The notes under the pieces are model-generated. The model was given only the letters and a program-made list of their open reading frames with translations, did no database searches and was not told the DNA's origin. Shown here piece after piece: positions 16,299 through 28,501 of a stretch of 60,108 nt of DNA (position 1 is the first letter of the stretch; each line of letters opens with the position of its first letter). The position numbers and the translations under genes were made by a program. Origin of the DNA: a bacterium (GTDB lineage Bacteria; Acidobacteriota; Polarisedimenticolia; J045). Location of the stretch: positions 1 to 60,108 of the forward strand of contig JAJFTU010000027.1 in the NCBI GenBank assembly GCA_021372775.1. Direction: 5' to 3'.

Positions 16299-18383
16299 AT
16301 GCTTTTGAAACCGCTCGAGCGGGTCCGCAACATCGGCATCATCGCGCACATCGACGCGGGGAAGACGACGACCACCGAGCGCTTCCTGTACTACGCCGGC
16401 CTGACGCACAAGATCGGCGAGGTCCACGACGGCGAGGCCGTGATGGACTTCCGCCCGGACGAGCGGGAGCGCGGCATCACCATCTCCGCCGCGGCGACGA
16501 CGTTCATCTGGAACGACCATCAGGTCAACCTGATCGACACGCCGGGCCACGTGGACTTCACGGCCGAGGTCGAGCGGAGCCTGCGCGCGCTCGACGGCGC
16601 GGTCGTGATCTTCTCCGGCGTCGAGGGGGTGGAGCCGCAGAGCGAGACGGTCTGGCGGCAGGCGGACCGCTACGGCGTGCCGCGCGTCGCCTTCATCAAC
16701 AAGCTCGACCGCGTCGGCGCCGACCACGAGCGGGCGCTCGCCGACATGGAGGCCAAGCTCGGCGCGCGCGCGGCGTTCGTCAATCTGCCGCACGGGCTCG
16801 AGGACCGGCTGGACGGCGTCGTCGACCTGCTGGAGATGAAGCTGCTGGTCTTCGACGCGGAGTCGCACGGCCGCGAGCTCGAAGCGCGCGCGATTCCCGC
16901 GGACGCGGCCGACGCCGCCGCGGCGGCGCGCGAGCGGCTCGTCGAGAAGACCGCCGACGCGGTGGAATGGCTCGCCGACAAGTACCTCGCCGAGGAGCCG
17001 ATCTCGACCGACGAACTGAAGCGGGCGATCCGCGAGGCGACCGTCGCCGGGCGGCTCGTGCCGGTCCTCTGCGGCGCCGCGCTGCGCGACCTCGGCATCC
17101 GGCCGATCCTCGACGCCGTCTGCGACTACCTTCCCGCGCCGATCGACCGCCCGCCCGCCGCGGGCGAGGATCCGGAGAACGGCGGGACGGTCGTCTGTCC
17201 CGCGTCGCTCGAGGCGCCGTTCGCCGCGCTCGTCTTCAAGGTCGTCGCGGCGCCGAACACCGACTTCTACTGGCTGCGCGTCTACTCCGGCTCGCTCTCC
17301 AGCGAGGACCGCTGCTACAACCCGCGCACCAAGACGCGCCTCCGCCTGCGCCGGCTGCTGCGGATCCACGCCGACCGCACCGAGCCGGTGGACCGCGCCG
17401 AGTGCGGGGACATCGTCGCCGTCCCGGGGCTGAAGGACGTCGCCAACGGCGACACGCTCTGCGCGCCGGAGAAGCCCGTCGTCTTCGAGGCGATCCAGTT
17501 CCCGCAGACGGTCGTCTCGGTGGCCGTCGAGGCCCGCACCTCGGCCGACCGCGAGAAGCTGCTCGAGGTCGTCGCGCGCCTCACGCGCGAGGACCCGACG
17601 TTCACCTACCACACCGACGAGGAGACGGGACAGCTGATCCTCTCCGGCATGGGCGAGCTGCACCTCGAGGTGCTGCGCAACCGGATGCAGCGCGACTTCA
17701 ACGTCGCCGCCCGCTTCGGCCGTCCCCGCGTGTCGTACCGCGAGACGGTGGCCGGCCCGGCGCGCGGCGTCGGGGACTTCGAGAAGCGGATGGGGGACGC
17801 GCTCGTCTCCGCGCGCGCCGAGGTGGACGTCGAGCCGCGGCCGCGCTCGGCCGGGGACCGCTCGCAGCCGCCGGTCGAGGTCGAGCTGGCCGGCGGGGCT
17901 GCGGCGCTTCCGCCGGCGCTGCAGCGCGAGGCGCTGGAGATCGTCGCCAACGCCTGCGCGGCGGGCGGCGGCTACGGCTACCCGGTGGTGGACGTCAAGG
18001 TGAAGGTGCTCGACGTGCAGCTCGGCGAGCCGCCCGATCCGCTCGTCCCGCTGCTCGCCTCGCTGACGATGGCGATGCGCGACGCCTTCGAGAAGGCCGG
18101 CTCGGTCGTGCTCGAGCCGGTGATGCGGCTCGAGGCGCGCGCGCCGGAGGAGTTCCTCGGCGCGGTGATGAAGGACCTCGGCGCGCGCCGCGCCGAGATC
18201 CGCGAGACGTCGCTCGTCGGGAACCTCGCCGTCGTCCGCGGGCGCGCGCCGCTCGCCGAGATGTTCGGCTACTCGACGCAGATCCGCTCGCTGACGCAGG
18301 GACGCGGCGTCTTCTCGCTCGAGCCGTTCGACTACCAGGCCGTCCCCGGGCACATCGCCGAGCGCGACCACACGCTCCTCTGA
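16299..18383 (+). CDS. fusA: Elongation factor G homologue (EF-G/EF-G2-like translational GTPase)
   Basis: A 694-residue five-domain GTPase driving ribosomal translocation or recycling. GTP motifs: [23 protein letters not shown] and INKLDR. Later domains follow normally ([18 protein letters not shown]; domain [21 protein letters not shown]). Where canonical EF-G reads near MDWMEQEQERGITI, this has [14 protein letters not shown], closer to the EF-G2-type paralogues. It is not in an rpsL-rpsG-tuf operon, which also suggests a second copy. ATG 16299 was chosen because homologues begin just before the P-loop. Classical versus EF-G2 role is undecided. Confidence 0.92.
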   Translation: MLLKPLERVRNIGIIAHIDAGKTTTTERFLYYAGLTHKIGEVHDGEAVMDFRPDERERGITISAAATTFIWNDHQVNLIDTPGHVDFTAEVERSLRALDGAVVIFSGVEGVEPQSETVWRQADRYGVPRVAFINKLDRVGADHERALADMEAKLGARAAFVNLPHGLEDRLDGVVDLLEMKLLVFDAESHGRELEARAIPADAADAAAAARERLVEKTADAVEWLADKYLAEEPISTDELKRAIREATVAGRLVPVLCGAALRDLGIRPILDAVCDYLPAPIDRPPAAGEDPENGGTVVCPASLEAPFAALVFKVVAAPNTDFYWLRVYSGSLSSEDRCYNPRTKTRLRLRRLLRIHADRTEPVDRAECGDIVAVPGLKDVANGDTLCAPEKPVVFEAIQFPQTVVSVAVEARTSADREKLLEVVARLTREDPTFTYHTDEETGQLILSGMGELHLEVLRNRMQRDFNVAARFGRPRVSYRETVAGPARGVGDFEKRMGDALVSARAEVDVEPRPRSAGDRSQPPVEVELAGGAAALPPALQREALEIVANACAAGGGYGYPVVDVKVKVLDVQLGEPPDPLVPLLASLTMAMRDAFEKAGSVVLEPVMRLEARAPEEFLGAVMKDLGARRAEIRETSLVGNLAVVRGRAPLAEMFGYSTQIRSLTQGRGVFSLEPFDYQAVPGHIAERDHTLL

Positions 18384-18434
18384 GGCGTCCTCCAATCCTT
18401 CCCGCGCCGCCGCCGGCGCCGCTCCGCGCGGCGC

Positions 18435-18463
18435 TTGACGCCCTCCCCGCGCCGTCTTAGGAA
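18435..18463 (+). promoter_or_regulatory. Probable promoter of the hsp20 gene
   Basis: TTGACG at 18435-18440 and TAGGAA at 18458-18463 have a 17-bp spacer. They lie about 60 bp before the start codon and after the EF-G stop, so the heat-shock gene can be transcribed separately. No CIRCE or HAIR-type inverted repeat is visible. Confidence 0.5.
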
Positions 18464-18523
18464 CTGCCTGCCGCGGCGGAAAGAGGCCGCGGACGACGCG
18501 ACGAAGCGCAGGAGGAAAACACC

Positions 18524-18964
18524 ATGACGTACATGACCATCGAACCGCTGCGCAACTTGGCCCGGATGCAGAACGAGATGGCGCGCGCGATGAGCGAGGC
18601 TTTCGAGCAGGTCGGCGGGCGCGGAAGCGCGGACGGCTTCGTGCCGCCGGTGGACATCGTCGAAAGCAAGGAGTCGGTCGTGCTGCTCGCCGATTTGCCG
18701 GGCGTGAAGCTCGAGGACGTGGACGTTTCGGTCGAGAACCGCACGCTGACCCTGTCCGGCGAGCGCAAGCCGGGCGAGGACGCGAAGGACGGCGACGCGT
18801 TCCGCTGCGAACGGCCGGTCGGGCGCTTCACGCGCACCTTCTCGCTGCCGGCGACGGTGGACGTCGCGCGGATCAGCGCCGACGCGGCGGACGGCGTGCT
18901 GCGGATCTCGATTCCGAAGGCGGCCGACGCGCGGCCGCGCCGGATCGAGATCGCGCGGCGTTGA
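18524..18964 (+). CDS. Small heat-shock protein (Hsp20/alpha-crystallin family)
   Basis: A 146-residue ATP-independent holdase chaperone. The alpha-crystallin domain spans about residues 42-140 (VDIVESKESVVLLADLPGVK, LSGERKPGED, then GRFTRTFSLPATVDV), with the A-DGVLRISIPKA motif near the end. Amphipathic N-terminus and a short C-terminal tail (RRIEIARR). A strong AGGAGG site precedes the ATG. Located between EF-G and Lon, so its neighbours fit protein quality control. Confidence 0.96.
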   Translation: MTYMTIEPLRNLARMQNEMARAMSEAFEQVGGRGSADGFVPPVDIVESKESVVLLADLPGVKLEDVDVSVENRTLTLSGERKPGEDAKDGDAFRCERPVGRFTRTFSLPATVDVARISADAADGVLRISIPKAADARPRRIEIARR

Positions 18965-19139
18965 CGCGGGAACGCGCGGCGGACGGGACCGGGCGGGATT
19001 CGCTCCCGCGCCGGTCCCTCGCCGTAATTTGGAGAGGCGCGCGACGGCGCGCGCCGCATGAAAACGCCGCGGCGGCGTGGCAGACTGCACGGGACGCGGC
19101 GAGCGCACGGCGCCGGACGAGGCGCGGCGGGGGATGTCG

Positions 19140-21569
<2,430 letters not shown>

Positions 21570-21664
21570 ACCATGGGGCTTCAGGCGGGCGGGGCGGGGG
21601 CGCCCCGCCCGTTTCGTGCGCGGCGGGACGCGTTCGGTATCATGGACGCGAAAGGGATCGGCCG

Positions 21665-21913
21665 ATGCTGAGTCAGCAAGAGGATTTCAAGCCGGGCGAG
21701 CGCTGCCCGGAAACGTGCGAGTTCTTCTGCGCCGCCTGCGACGGGCTGAAGGTCGAGACGACGCTGACGGTCGAGGCGGCGCAGCCGATGCCGCTCTGCC
21801 CGGCCTGCAAGGCCGCGGGGCGGAACGAGATCGACCAGCTCTGGGTCCGCGTCCGCGACCGCGCCGACTGGCGCAAGCGGGCCGACACCCGTTGGCGCGG
21901 GTTCTGGAGCTGA
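21665..21913 (+). CDS. Small zinc-ribbon-like protein
   Basis: An 82-residue protein with six cysteines: Cys14 and Cys18, then FFCAAC (Cys22, Cys25) and PLCPAC (Cys45, Cys48). The last two pairs, about 20 residues apart, form a probable zinc ribbon. The C-terminal half is Trp/Arg-rich (WVRVRDRADWRKRADTRWRGFW). It lies 95 bp after lon and before a bidirectional terminator, so it could be read through from lon. No family assignment; a regulatory or nucleic-acid-binding role is only a guess. Confidence 0.72.
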   Translation: MLSQQEDFKPGERCPETCEFFCAACDGLKVETTLTVEAAQPMPLCPACKAAGRNEIDQLWVRVRDRADWRKRADTRWRGFWS

Positions 21914-21980
21914 CGCCCCCGGCGACCGTGCGGATCATCCGGCGCGTCGCGCCGCCCGGCGGCGGCGGCGGCGCGCAAAA

Positions 21981-22012
21981 AAAAGCGGCGCGGAAATCTC
22001 CGCGCCGCTTTT
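21981..22012. terminator. Bidirectional intrinsic terminator
   Basis: A 14-bp inverted repeat (10 bp of GC stem plus AAAA/TTTT arms; 21981-21994 with 21999-22012) encloses a 4-nt loop. A-runs on the left and T-runs on the right let it stop the lon/zinc-ribbon transcript from one side and the export-locus transcript from the other. Confidence 0.9.
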
Positions 22013-22031
22013 GATTTGTCCGGAAAGAGCG

Positions 22032-22715
22032 TCAGCGACGCTTCTTGGTGTTTCCGCCCGGCAGGAACGGGGTCGCCGGGAGCTCGCTGCTGCTGTCCTT
22101 CTGGTGGTTGACCAGCGCGCCCAGAGCCGCGATGCCGACCGCCGCCAGCACCGGGGCGAGATACCCGCCGCCGCCGCCCGCGCCCGCCGCGGCGCCGACC
22201 GCCGCGCCCTTCGTCTTGGCCGCGACCACCATGCCCGCGCGCGGACGACCTTCGACGATCCGCGCGACGCCGTCCGGCGTGCGGTCCAAGCCGGGGATCC
22301 GCCGGTCCGGTTCGGCCGACCACCACTCCGTGTCTTCCGGCTGCGGCGGGCCGAGAACCAGCGAGACTTCGATCTTCTCGCCGGCCGGGGCGTTGATCAC
22401 GCGGTTGGCCAGGAAGAGCCCATCGCTCGTTTCGACGGCGATGTCGTAGTAGCCGTACGGAAGCCCCGTCAGCTGGTAATCGCCCTTGTCGGCCGACGGC
22501 GCGGAAGTGAAGACCTGCTTGGTGTCGAGGTGGACCGCGTAAACGCGCGCGCCGGTGACCGGCGTCGCCTTGTCGCCGCGCACGACCGCGCCCTTGAGCG
22601 AGACGTTGCCGGCGGGAGCGGCGGCGAAAGCCGCCGGAACGAGCAGCAGGCACGCCGCGACCGCGGCGAAGACACTGAACGCGTAGCGGCGAACGGTGGC
22701 GATTTGCATCGACAT
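22032..22715 (-). CDS. Secreted carboxypeptidase-regulatory-like protein with C-terminal hydrophobic helix (paralogue A)
   Basis: A 227-residue exported protein. The start at 22715 (MSMQIATVRR) follows an AAAGGAG site and leads into a signal peptide ending near AAFAAAPAG. A carboxypeptidase-regulatory-like beta-sandwich follows (VSLKGAVVRGDKATPVTGAR, DKGDYQLTGLPYGYYDIAVE). After a linker come an Ala/Gly-rich segment and a hydrophobic helix (YLAPVLAAVGIAALGALV), then NHQKDSSS and a basic end KKRR. It is the last gene of the export locus before the terminator and shares architecture with the genes at 22866 and 30890. Function unknown; perhaps a periplasmic, membrane-anchored accessory. Confidence 0.8.
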   Translation of the reverse strand: MSMQIATVRRYAFSVFAAVAACLLLVPAAFAAAPAGNVSLKGAVVRGDKATPVTGARVYAVHLDTKQVFTSAPSADKGDYQLTGLPYGYYDIAVETSDGLFLANRVINAPAGEKIEVSLVLGPPQPEDTEWWSAEPDRRIPGLDRTPDGVARIVEGRPRAGMVVAAKTKGAAVGAAAGAGGGGGYLAPVLAAVGIAALGALVNHQKDSSSELPATPFLPGGNTKKRR

Positions 22716-22865
22716 CGGAACTCTCCTTTGTCGCATCGCGCCGAACCGGATTCGAGGGTTCGACAACACGAGCGCCTTCCCCTCCCCTGGAGAAGAAGCC
22801 AGCCGGTACAGTAGTCCAAGAGCCGCGGCGGATCAACCGGTGTCGAGCGCCGCGACCGGAAATTG

Positions 22866-23513
22866 TTAACGCGGCAATCGGTCCGATTTAACGCTAGTTG
22901 ACGAGGTTGTGGTGGTCGTCGTCGTGCTGACGTAGTCGTTGCTCTTGCCGCCCGAGGCGATCAGAGCGGCGACGACGAGCGCCCCGCCCCCGACCAGCAC
23001 GGCCACGCCCTTTCCGGTGCGGAACCACGCCAAGCCGGTCGGCTCGGTGTTTTCGACCAGGCGGGCGACGCCGTAGATCGGCGCGTTCAGCCCCGGAGCG
23101 GGCTTCCCGGCCTCGATCCCGCCGAGCTTGTCGTCGGTCTGGACCGGCGAAAGGCGAAAGTCGGCGACGACCTTCTTGAGCGGCGGGACGAGCAGCGAGC
23201 GGTTCGAGACGTACGCCTTGCCGCCGTAGGCGACGGCGAGGTCGTAGAGGCCGCGGGCGACGGCGGGGAAGACGTACTTCCCGCCGGCGTCGCTTTCGAC
23301 CGTCAGCGCGGCCCCGCGCGCCTCGAGCGGCGTCAGGACCAGCTTCGCCCCCGCGACCGGCTTTCCCGCTTCGTCGTGGATCGAGCCGCTCAGCCGCGCC
23401 ATCTTCGGGGCCTTGGCCTCGTCCGCGGCGCGGGCGGGCAGGGCGGCGGCGGCGACGAGCGCCATAAGCAGGACGGTCCAGAGCGGCCGGAGCGAGAGTC
23501 GGTGCGCGTTCAC
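22866..23513 (-). CDS. Secreted carboxypeptidase-regulatory-like protein with C-terminal hydrophobic helix (paralogue B)
   Basis: A 215-residue exported protein. GTG 23513 is preceded by GGAGG at 5 nt, so it was preferred to a codon six residues upstream. Signal peptide (LWTVLLMALVAAAALPARAA) followed by a beta-sandwich (ARLSGSIHDEAGKPVAGAKL, GGKYVFPAVARGLYDLAVAY). The C-terminal part has GKGVAVLVGGGALVVAALIA, then SGGKSND and a run of threonines and serines. Same layout as paralogues A and C. Sits between the Wzy-like gene and paralogue A. Function unknown. Confidence 0.8.
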   Translation of the reverse strand: MNAHRLSLRPLWTVLLMALVAAAALPARAADEAKAPKMARLSGSIHDEAGKPVAGAKLVLTPLEARGAALTVESDAGGKYVFPAVARGLYDLAVAYGGKAYVSNRSLLVPPLKKVVADFRLSPVQTDDKLGGIEAGKPAPGLNAPIYGVARLVENTEPTGLAWFRTGKGVAVLVGGGALVVAALIASGGKSNDYVSTTTTTTTSSTSVKSDRLPR

Positions 23514-23706
23514 GTGATCCTCCGTGGGCAACCCGGTGATGCTACACCATCGACGCCGCCGGCCGCCCCTCGTCTCGGACGGGCGACGGCCCGGCGCGCG
23601 CCGTTTCGGGCGGGCGCCGCCGCGCGCTTCGCGGACTTCGGCGACGCGTCGTCGCGGCGCGGCGCGCGCGCCGCCCCGCGGCGTTTCGGCGGGAAGGGGG
23701 CGCTCG

Positions 23707-26244
23707 TCAGAACGGGTTTTCGCCGCGGCGCAGCGCCTCTTCCGCGCGGTCGAGGCCGGGATAGTCGGGGGCGTCGTCGCGCACCGCCCGGAGGTGGTCG
23801 AGCGCCTCGGCGGGCTGCCCGGCGCGGCCGAACGCCGCCGCGGCGTGCCAGTGCAGCTCGGCCCGCTTCCGCGGCTCCCGCGGGGCTTCCGCGCCGGAGA
23901 GCAGCGCCTCGGCGCGCCGCGCCGCCTCGGGCCAATCGCGCGTCGTCTCGGCCAGCTCGAGGGCGCGCCAATCGCGGTTCCATCCGGCGGCCATCCCGCG
24001 GATCAACAGGGCGGCCTCGTCGGTCCGTCCGTCGCGGATCTCCTCCCGCGCCAGCCAGCCGGCGACGTTGTTGGACCACTCCTCGTCGGCGCGGACGGCG
24101 GGGAGGGCGCGGCACGCTTCGAGGAACGGCCGCCCCGAGGCCGCGCGGAGGCGGCGCTGCGCGTCGGCGACGAGCGCGCCGGCGCGGCAGCGGGCCTCGT
24201 CGGCGGCGGCGTTCTCCGGCACGAGGCCGGCGACGACGGCGAGGTCGTTCTCGTTCAGCGCCTGCTCGAGCAGGGCGGAGAAGGCGGGGCCGGTGCGCGG
24301 GGCGAGCGCGGCGAGCGCCGCCGTCGGCAGCCCGGCCTCGCGCAGCGTGCGGAGCGCGGTCGCCGCCTGGTCGGCGTTGTTCCGCGCGAGGACCTGATAG
24401 TCCTTCACCGCGAGGTCGACGTCGCCGAGGGCGAGCGAGACCTCGGCCAGCGTCTGGCGCGAGTTCGGGTCCCACGGGTCGAGCAGGCGGGCGCGGGCGG
24501 CGGAGCGGGCCGCCTCGGCCCGCAGCGCGTCCTCGTCCCCGGCGGCCGCGCCGTGCGCCAGACCCGCGGCGACGTAGTGGGCGTGATCCACGGAGTGCGG
24601 CGCGAACGTCGGGCGGGCGGCGAGGGCGCGGGTCTGGAAATCGACCGCCGCGCGCCAGGAGGCCGCGTCCTTGTCCGCGCGCCAGTGGTCGAAGGCGCGC
24701 GCCGCCGCGGCGCGCAGCGCCTCGGGATGGGCCGGGAGGAGCGCGGCGACGCCGGGCCAGAACGGCCCGGAGACGACGACGGCGGGCGCGACGGCGGCCG
24801 CGGCGGCGAAGGCGGCGAGCCGGCCCGCGCGCCGCGACGGCCGGTCGGACGGCGGCGGCGCGGACGCTCCGGCGAGGAGCGCCGTGAACAGGAGCAGCCC
24901 GGGCAACTGCAGGCCGAAGTCGAAGAACTCGTGCAGCGCCAGCGCGGCGAACGCGGCGTAGAGCGGCCACGGCGCGGGGCGCGGCGGGCGCTCCGCCCGG
25001 CGCGCGCGGACGAGGTCGCGGAGGAACAGCGCGGGGCCGAGGAGCGCGAGCAGCAGCCCCGGCAGGCCGGTCTCGAAGAGCGTTTCGAGATAGTCGTTGT
25101 GGGCGTAGTCGTAGCGCACGGCGATCGACTCGGGGCGGCGCCGCGCGAAGGCCGACTCGAAGGCGCCGCCGCCGACGCCGAAGACCGGCGCCTCGCCGAG
25201 CATCGCCGTCGTCGCCCGCGCCACCGCGCCGCGCCCTTCGGGGCTCGACCATTCCGCGGGGAGGGCGCGGAAGCGGGCCGCGGCGCCGGGGGCGGCGACG
25301 AGCAGCGCCGGGGCGAGGAGCAGCGCGGCGCCGCCGAGCGCGACGAAGGCGATTCTCCGGTTGCGCCACGGCGCGGCGATCAGCGCGCCGGCGACGACGA
25401 TCGCCGCGCAGCCCAGGCCGCCGCGGGAGTGGCTCGCCAGGATGCCGACGACCTGCAGCGCCGCGAGGAGCGCGAGCGCGGCGCGCAGCGAGAACTCCTT
25501 GCCGCCGTCGGCCAAGAGCCCGCGCCGCGGCGCGGACGGCCGGTCGAGCAGCAGCGTCAGCGTGCAGCCGAGGCCGAGGTAGAGCAGCAGGGCGAAGTGG
25601 TTTCGGTTGACGAGCGAGCCGGTGGCGTCGCCGAGGTACGCCGTCTTCCGGTACCAAAGAATCGTTCCCGCGTTCGTTCCCCACTGCCAAAGGCCGTAGA
25701 ACGCCTCCAGCCCGGCGAAGCCGGCCGCGGCCCACAGGAGGGCGCGGCGGGCGCGGCGCGCCTCCGGTCCGGCGAAGGCGGCGCGGGCCGCCCAGAAGAC
25801 GGCGAGGGCCGCGAGAACGCGCGCCAGCAGATCGATCGTGCACCAGGCGTCGAGCGTCAGCCGCGCGGCGCCCGGCGCGGCCGCCGCGACCGCGGCGCCG
25901 TCGAGCGCGCGGAGCGGACCGGGCCACGCCTCGATCCGCTGCGCGGCGACCGCCGGGTTGAGCGCGGCGGCCAGCGAGGCGGGAATCGGGATCAGTTGGA
26001 GAAGGAGCCACGCGGGATAGGCGAGGACCGCGAGCCAGAAGAGGCCGGGCCGCCGTTCGGGGGGCGTCCGGAACAGGATCGCGGCCGAGGCGGCCGCGGC
26101 CAGCGCGAGGACCGCGCCGCGCGTTCCCGGCTCGACCGCGCCGAAGAGGGCCGCGCCGCCGATCGCGGCCGCGGCCAAGATCCACGCCAAGGGCGCGTTC
26201 CGGGCGGCGCCGAGCGCGCCGCCTTCGGGAATGCTCTCGGCCAC
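23707..26244 (-). CDS. O-antigen ligase/polymerase-like membrane protein with C-terminal TPR-like region
   Basis: An 845-residue protein. About a dozen hydrophobic helices (residues 20-470) include the Wzy/WaaL-type periplasmic loop region (YDYAHNDYLETLFETGLPGL), the O-antigen ligase family signature. From about residue 500 to the end it is soluble and rich in helical TPR-like repeats (LDPWDPNSRQTLAEVSLALG; the end AEALDHLRAVRDDAPDYPGL). Probable role: polymerise or ligate undecaprenol-linked repeat units at the periplasmic face. The start is 10 bp after the stop of the tyrosine kinase gene, consistent with one operon. Confidence 0.88.
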   Translation of the reverse strand: MAESIPEGGALGAARNAPLAWILAAAAIGGAALFGAVEPGTRGAVLALAAAASAAILFRTPPERRPGLFWLAVLAYPAWLLLQLIPIPASLAAALNPAVAAQRIEAWPGPLRALDGAAVAAAAPGAARLTLDAWCTIDLLARVLAALAVFWAARAAFAGPEARRARRALLWAAAGFAGLEAFYGLWQWGTNAGTILWYRKTAYLGDATGSLVNRNHFALLLYLGLGCTLTLLLDRPSAPRRGLLADGGKEFSLRAALALLAALQVVGILASHSRGGLGCAAIVVAGALIAAPWRNRRIAFVALGGAALLLAPALLVAAPGAAARFRALPAEWSSPEGRGAVARATTAMLGEAPVFGVGGGAFESAFARRRPESIAVRYDYAHNDYLETLFETGLPGLLLALLGPALFLRDLVRARRAERPPRPAPWPLYAAFAALALHEFFDFGLQLPGLLLFTALLAGASAPPPSDRPSRRAGRLAAFAAAAAVAPAVVVSGPFWPGVAALLPAHPEALRAAAARAFDHWRADKDAASWRAAVDFQTRALAARPTFAPHSVDHAHYVAAGLAHGAAAGDEDALRAEAARSAARARLLDPWDPNSRQTLAEVSLALGDVDLAVKDYQVLARNNADQAATALRTLREAGLPTAALAALAPRTGPAFSALLEQALNENDLAVVAGLVPENAAADEARCRAGALVADAQRRLRAASGRPFLEACRALPAVRADEEWSNNVAGWLAREEIRDGRTDEAALLIRGMAAGWNRDWRALELAETTRDWPEAARRAEALLSGAEAPREPRKRAELHWHAAAAFGRAGQPAEALDHLRAVRDDAPDYPGLDRAEEALRRGENPF

Positions 26245-26253
26245 GGCGCGCGG

Positions 26254-28485
26254 TCAGCCGCGGGCGCGCCCGCGGCCCTCCGCCGCGCGTTCCGCGTCCT
26301 CGCCCTTCCGCCGGGCGTAGCCGTAGCGGTAGTTGCGGTACTGGTACGGCACGCTGTCGATCCCCACGGCGTTGAGCAGCGCGCCGAGCAGCGGCACGCG
26401 GCCGGACGCCAGCTTCTCTTTGGCCATCCGCCCCGATTCGCGCGTGGTGACCGCCGAGCGGACGACGAGGATCGTGCCCTCGGTCGCGCGGCCGACGACC
26501 AGCGGATCGACGACGGAGAGGGTCGGCGGCGTGTCGAAGACGACGTGGTCCCAGTCCCCGCTCGACGCGAGCCGCTTCGCCAGGTCGGTGAACCGTTCCG
26601 CGTCCAGCAGCTCGGCCGGGTTCGGCGGGATCGGCCCCGCGGGGAGGAGCGTCACGTTAGGGACGCTCGTCGGCACGGCGAGACCGTCGAATTCCGCGTT
26701 GCCGGAGAGGTAGGTCGAGAGCCCCTCGTCGGCGGCGACGCCGAAGACGCGGTGGCAGCGCGGCCGCCGCAGGTCGGCGTCCACCAGCAGCACGCGCTTG
26801 CCGAGCTGGGCCAGCGCCGCGGCGAGGTTGATCGCCGTCGTCGTCTTCCCTTCGCCCGGCTGGCTGGAGGTGACCGTCAGGGAGCGCGGCGGATGCCCCG
26901 CCGTCGCCAGCAGCACCGCCGTGCGCAGCTCGCGGTAGGCCTCGGCCGCCGGCGAGAGGGGCGCGTCGTTCGTCGCCAGCGCCGGGTCGGGCCCTTCGGG
27001 ATCGGCCTCCTCCGCGCGCCTTTCGCCGAGCCAGCGCCGCGGCCCCTGCGCCGGCGCGTCGGGGGCGGGGATCATCCCCAGCACCGGGACGCCGAGGGCG
27101 GCGCGGACGTCTTCGGGGGTCTTGATCGTGTTGTCGAGGTACTCGAGCAGCACGGCCCCGCCGACGCCGAGGAACAGGCCGACGAGGAAGCCGAGGGCGA
27201 TGTTGACCTTCTTCTTCGGCTTGAAGATCTGGTGCGCCGGACGCGCCTCGTCGATCACGCGCACGTTGTGGCCGGTGTCGCCGAGGCTGGCGTTGAGCGC
27301 CATCTGGTTCTCTTTGTCGAGCAGGTCGTTGAGCGTCGCGCGCTTGGCGTCCACGATCTTCTTGCGCGTCAGGTACTCGCTGTACGGCCCCTGGAAGCGG
27401 TCCACGTCCACGCGCGAGCCGGCGAAGAGGCGCGAGAGCTCGTCCGCCTGCGCCTTCTTGTTCTCGTAGTCGATCCGCGCCGCCTCGACCGTGCGGCGGG
27501 CCAGCTCCGTCGTCTCGGAGGCCAGCTTCTCCTTCGCCGCGTCCATCTTGGAGCGGATCTTGATCACCTCGGGATACTGCGAGCCGTAGGTGGAGAACTT
27601 CTCGCGGTACTCCCGCTCCGCCTCCGCCGCCGCCTCGCCGAGCTGCTGGATGAACTGGTTCGTGCGGACTTCGTCCAGCGACTCGGGGCTGGCCGCGGCG
27701 TACGCCTTGTAGCGGCCCTGCGCCTCGGCGAGGTCCGCCTGGACCTTCGTCAGCCGCAGCCGCAGGTCCTCGAAGTTCTTGAGCGCCGCCTCGTTGGTGT
27801 CGCCGGTGACGAGCTGGTTCGCCCGCGCGAACTCCTGCAGCGCCGCCTCCTCGCGCGCGATCTCCGCGCGCAGCTCGGCGATCCGCTTGACGAAGAACTC
27901 GCCGGAGTCCCGCGCGATCTCGAGCTTGCTGCCGAGGGTGAAGTTGAGGTAGGCGCGGGCCACCGCGTTCGCCGCGGCGGCCGCGAAGTCGCGGTCGGGG
28001 GAGACGTAGGCGATCTCGACGAGATGGCTGTCGCGGACCGGCGTCACCGTCAGGCCGCCGCGCAGCGACTTGACCGGCGCGTAGTAAGGATCCGCCTCCG
28101 CCTGCGGGGCGCGGCCGAGGGAGAGGAGGCGCGAGAGGAGCGACGGCTCGCCGCCGGGCGCCGGACGCTCGCGCAGCCGCAGCACGTCCACCGCGCCGCG
28201 CAGCACCTTGTCCGACTCGATGATCTTGTACTGGGTGTTGTAGAAGTTCTGATAGTCGAGCCAGCTCGGCTCGGCGGTGGCGAGGTCCTGCTTGAGCAGC
28301 CGCACGCCGGAGCGTTCGATCGAGACCGAGCACGCCGAGCGGTAGACGGGGGTGGCGACGAAGCTCGCCACGGCCGACGCGAGCGTCGCCGCGAGGACGA
28401 AGGTGAAGATCAGGTAGCGCCGGCGGACGAGGACCTGCCAGTGCTCCCGGACGTTGAACTCGCGGCGCGCGGCGGCGTCGGACAT
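26254..28485 (-). CDS. Polysaccharide co-polymerase with tyrosine autokinase domain (Wzc-like)
   Basis: A 743-residue bifunctional inner-membrane protein controlling chain length and export. The Wzz domain has an N-terminal helix (YLIFTFVLAATLASAVASFV), a long periplasmic coiled coil (about residues 170-390) and a second helix (VNIALGFLVGLFLGVGGAVL). The cytoplasmic BY-kinase has Walker A QPGEGKTTT, Walker A' LLVDADLRRP and Walker B VVFDTPP. The C-terminus is a tyrosine cluster (PYQYRNYRYGYARRKG), the expected autophosphorylation site. No partner phosphatase (Wzb) is encoded nearby. Followed by the polymerase gene and preceded by the Wza-like gene. Confidence 0.95.
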   Translation of the reverse strand: MSDAAARREFNVREHWQVLVRRRYLIFTFVLAATLASAVASFVATPVYRSACSVSIERSGVRLLKQDLATAEPSWLDYQNFYNTQYKIIESDKVLRGAVDVLRLRERPAPGGEPSLLSRLLSLGRAPQAEADPYYAPVKSLRGGLTVTPVRDSHLVEIAYVSPDRDFAAAAANAVARAYLNFTLGSKLEIARDSGEFFVKRIAELRAEIAREEAALQEFARANQLVTGDTNEAALKNFEDLRLRLTKVQADLAEAQGRYKAYAAASPESLDEVRTNQFIQQLGEAAAEAEREYREKFSTYGSQYPEVIKIRSKMDAAKEKLASETTELARRTVEAARIDYENKKAQADELSRLFAGSRVDVDRFQGPYSEYLTRKKIVDAKRATLNDLLDKENQMALNASLGDTGHNVRVIDEARPAHQIFKPKKKVNIALGFLVGLFLGVGGAVLLEYLDNTIKTPEDVRAALGVPVLGMIPAPDAPAQGPRRWLGERRAEEADPEGPDPALATNDAPLSPAAEAYRELRTAVLLATAGHPPRSLTVTSSQPGEGKTTTAINLAAALAQLGKRVLLVDADLRRPRCHRVFGVAADEGLSTYLSGNAEFDGLAVPTSVPNVTLLPAGPIPPNPAELLDAERFTDLAKRLASSGDWDHVVFDTPPTLSVVDPLVVGRATEGTILVVRSAVTTRESGRMAKEKLASGRVPLLGALLNAVGIDSVPYQYRNYRYGYARRKGEDAERAAEGRGRARG

Positions 28486-28501
28486 GGCGAACTCCCCCGG
28501 C

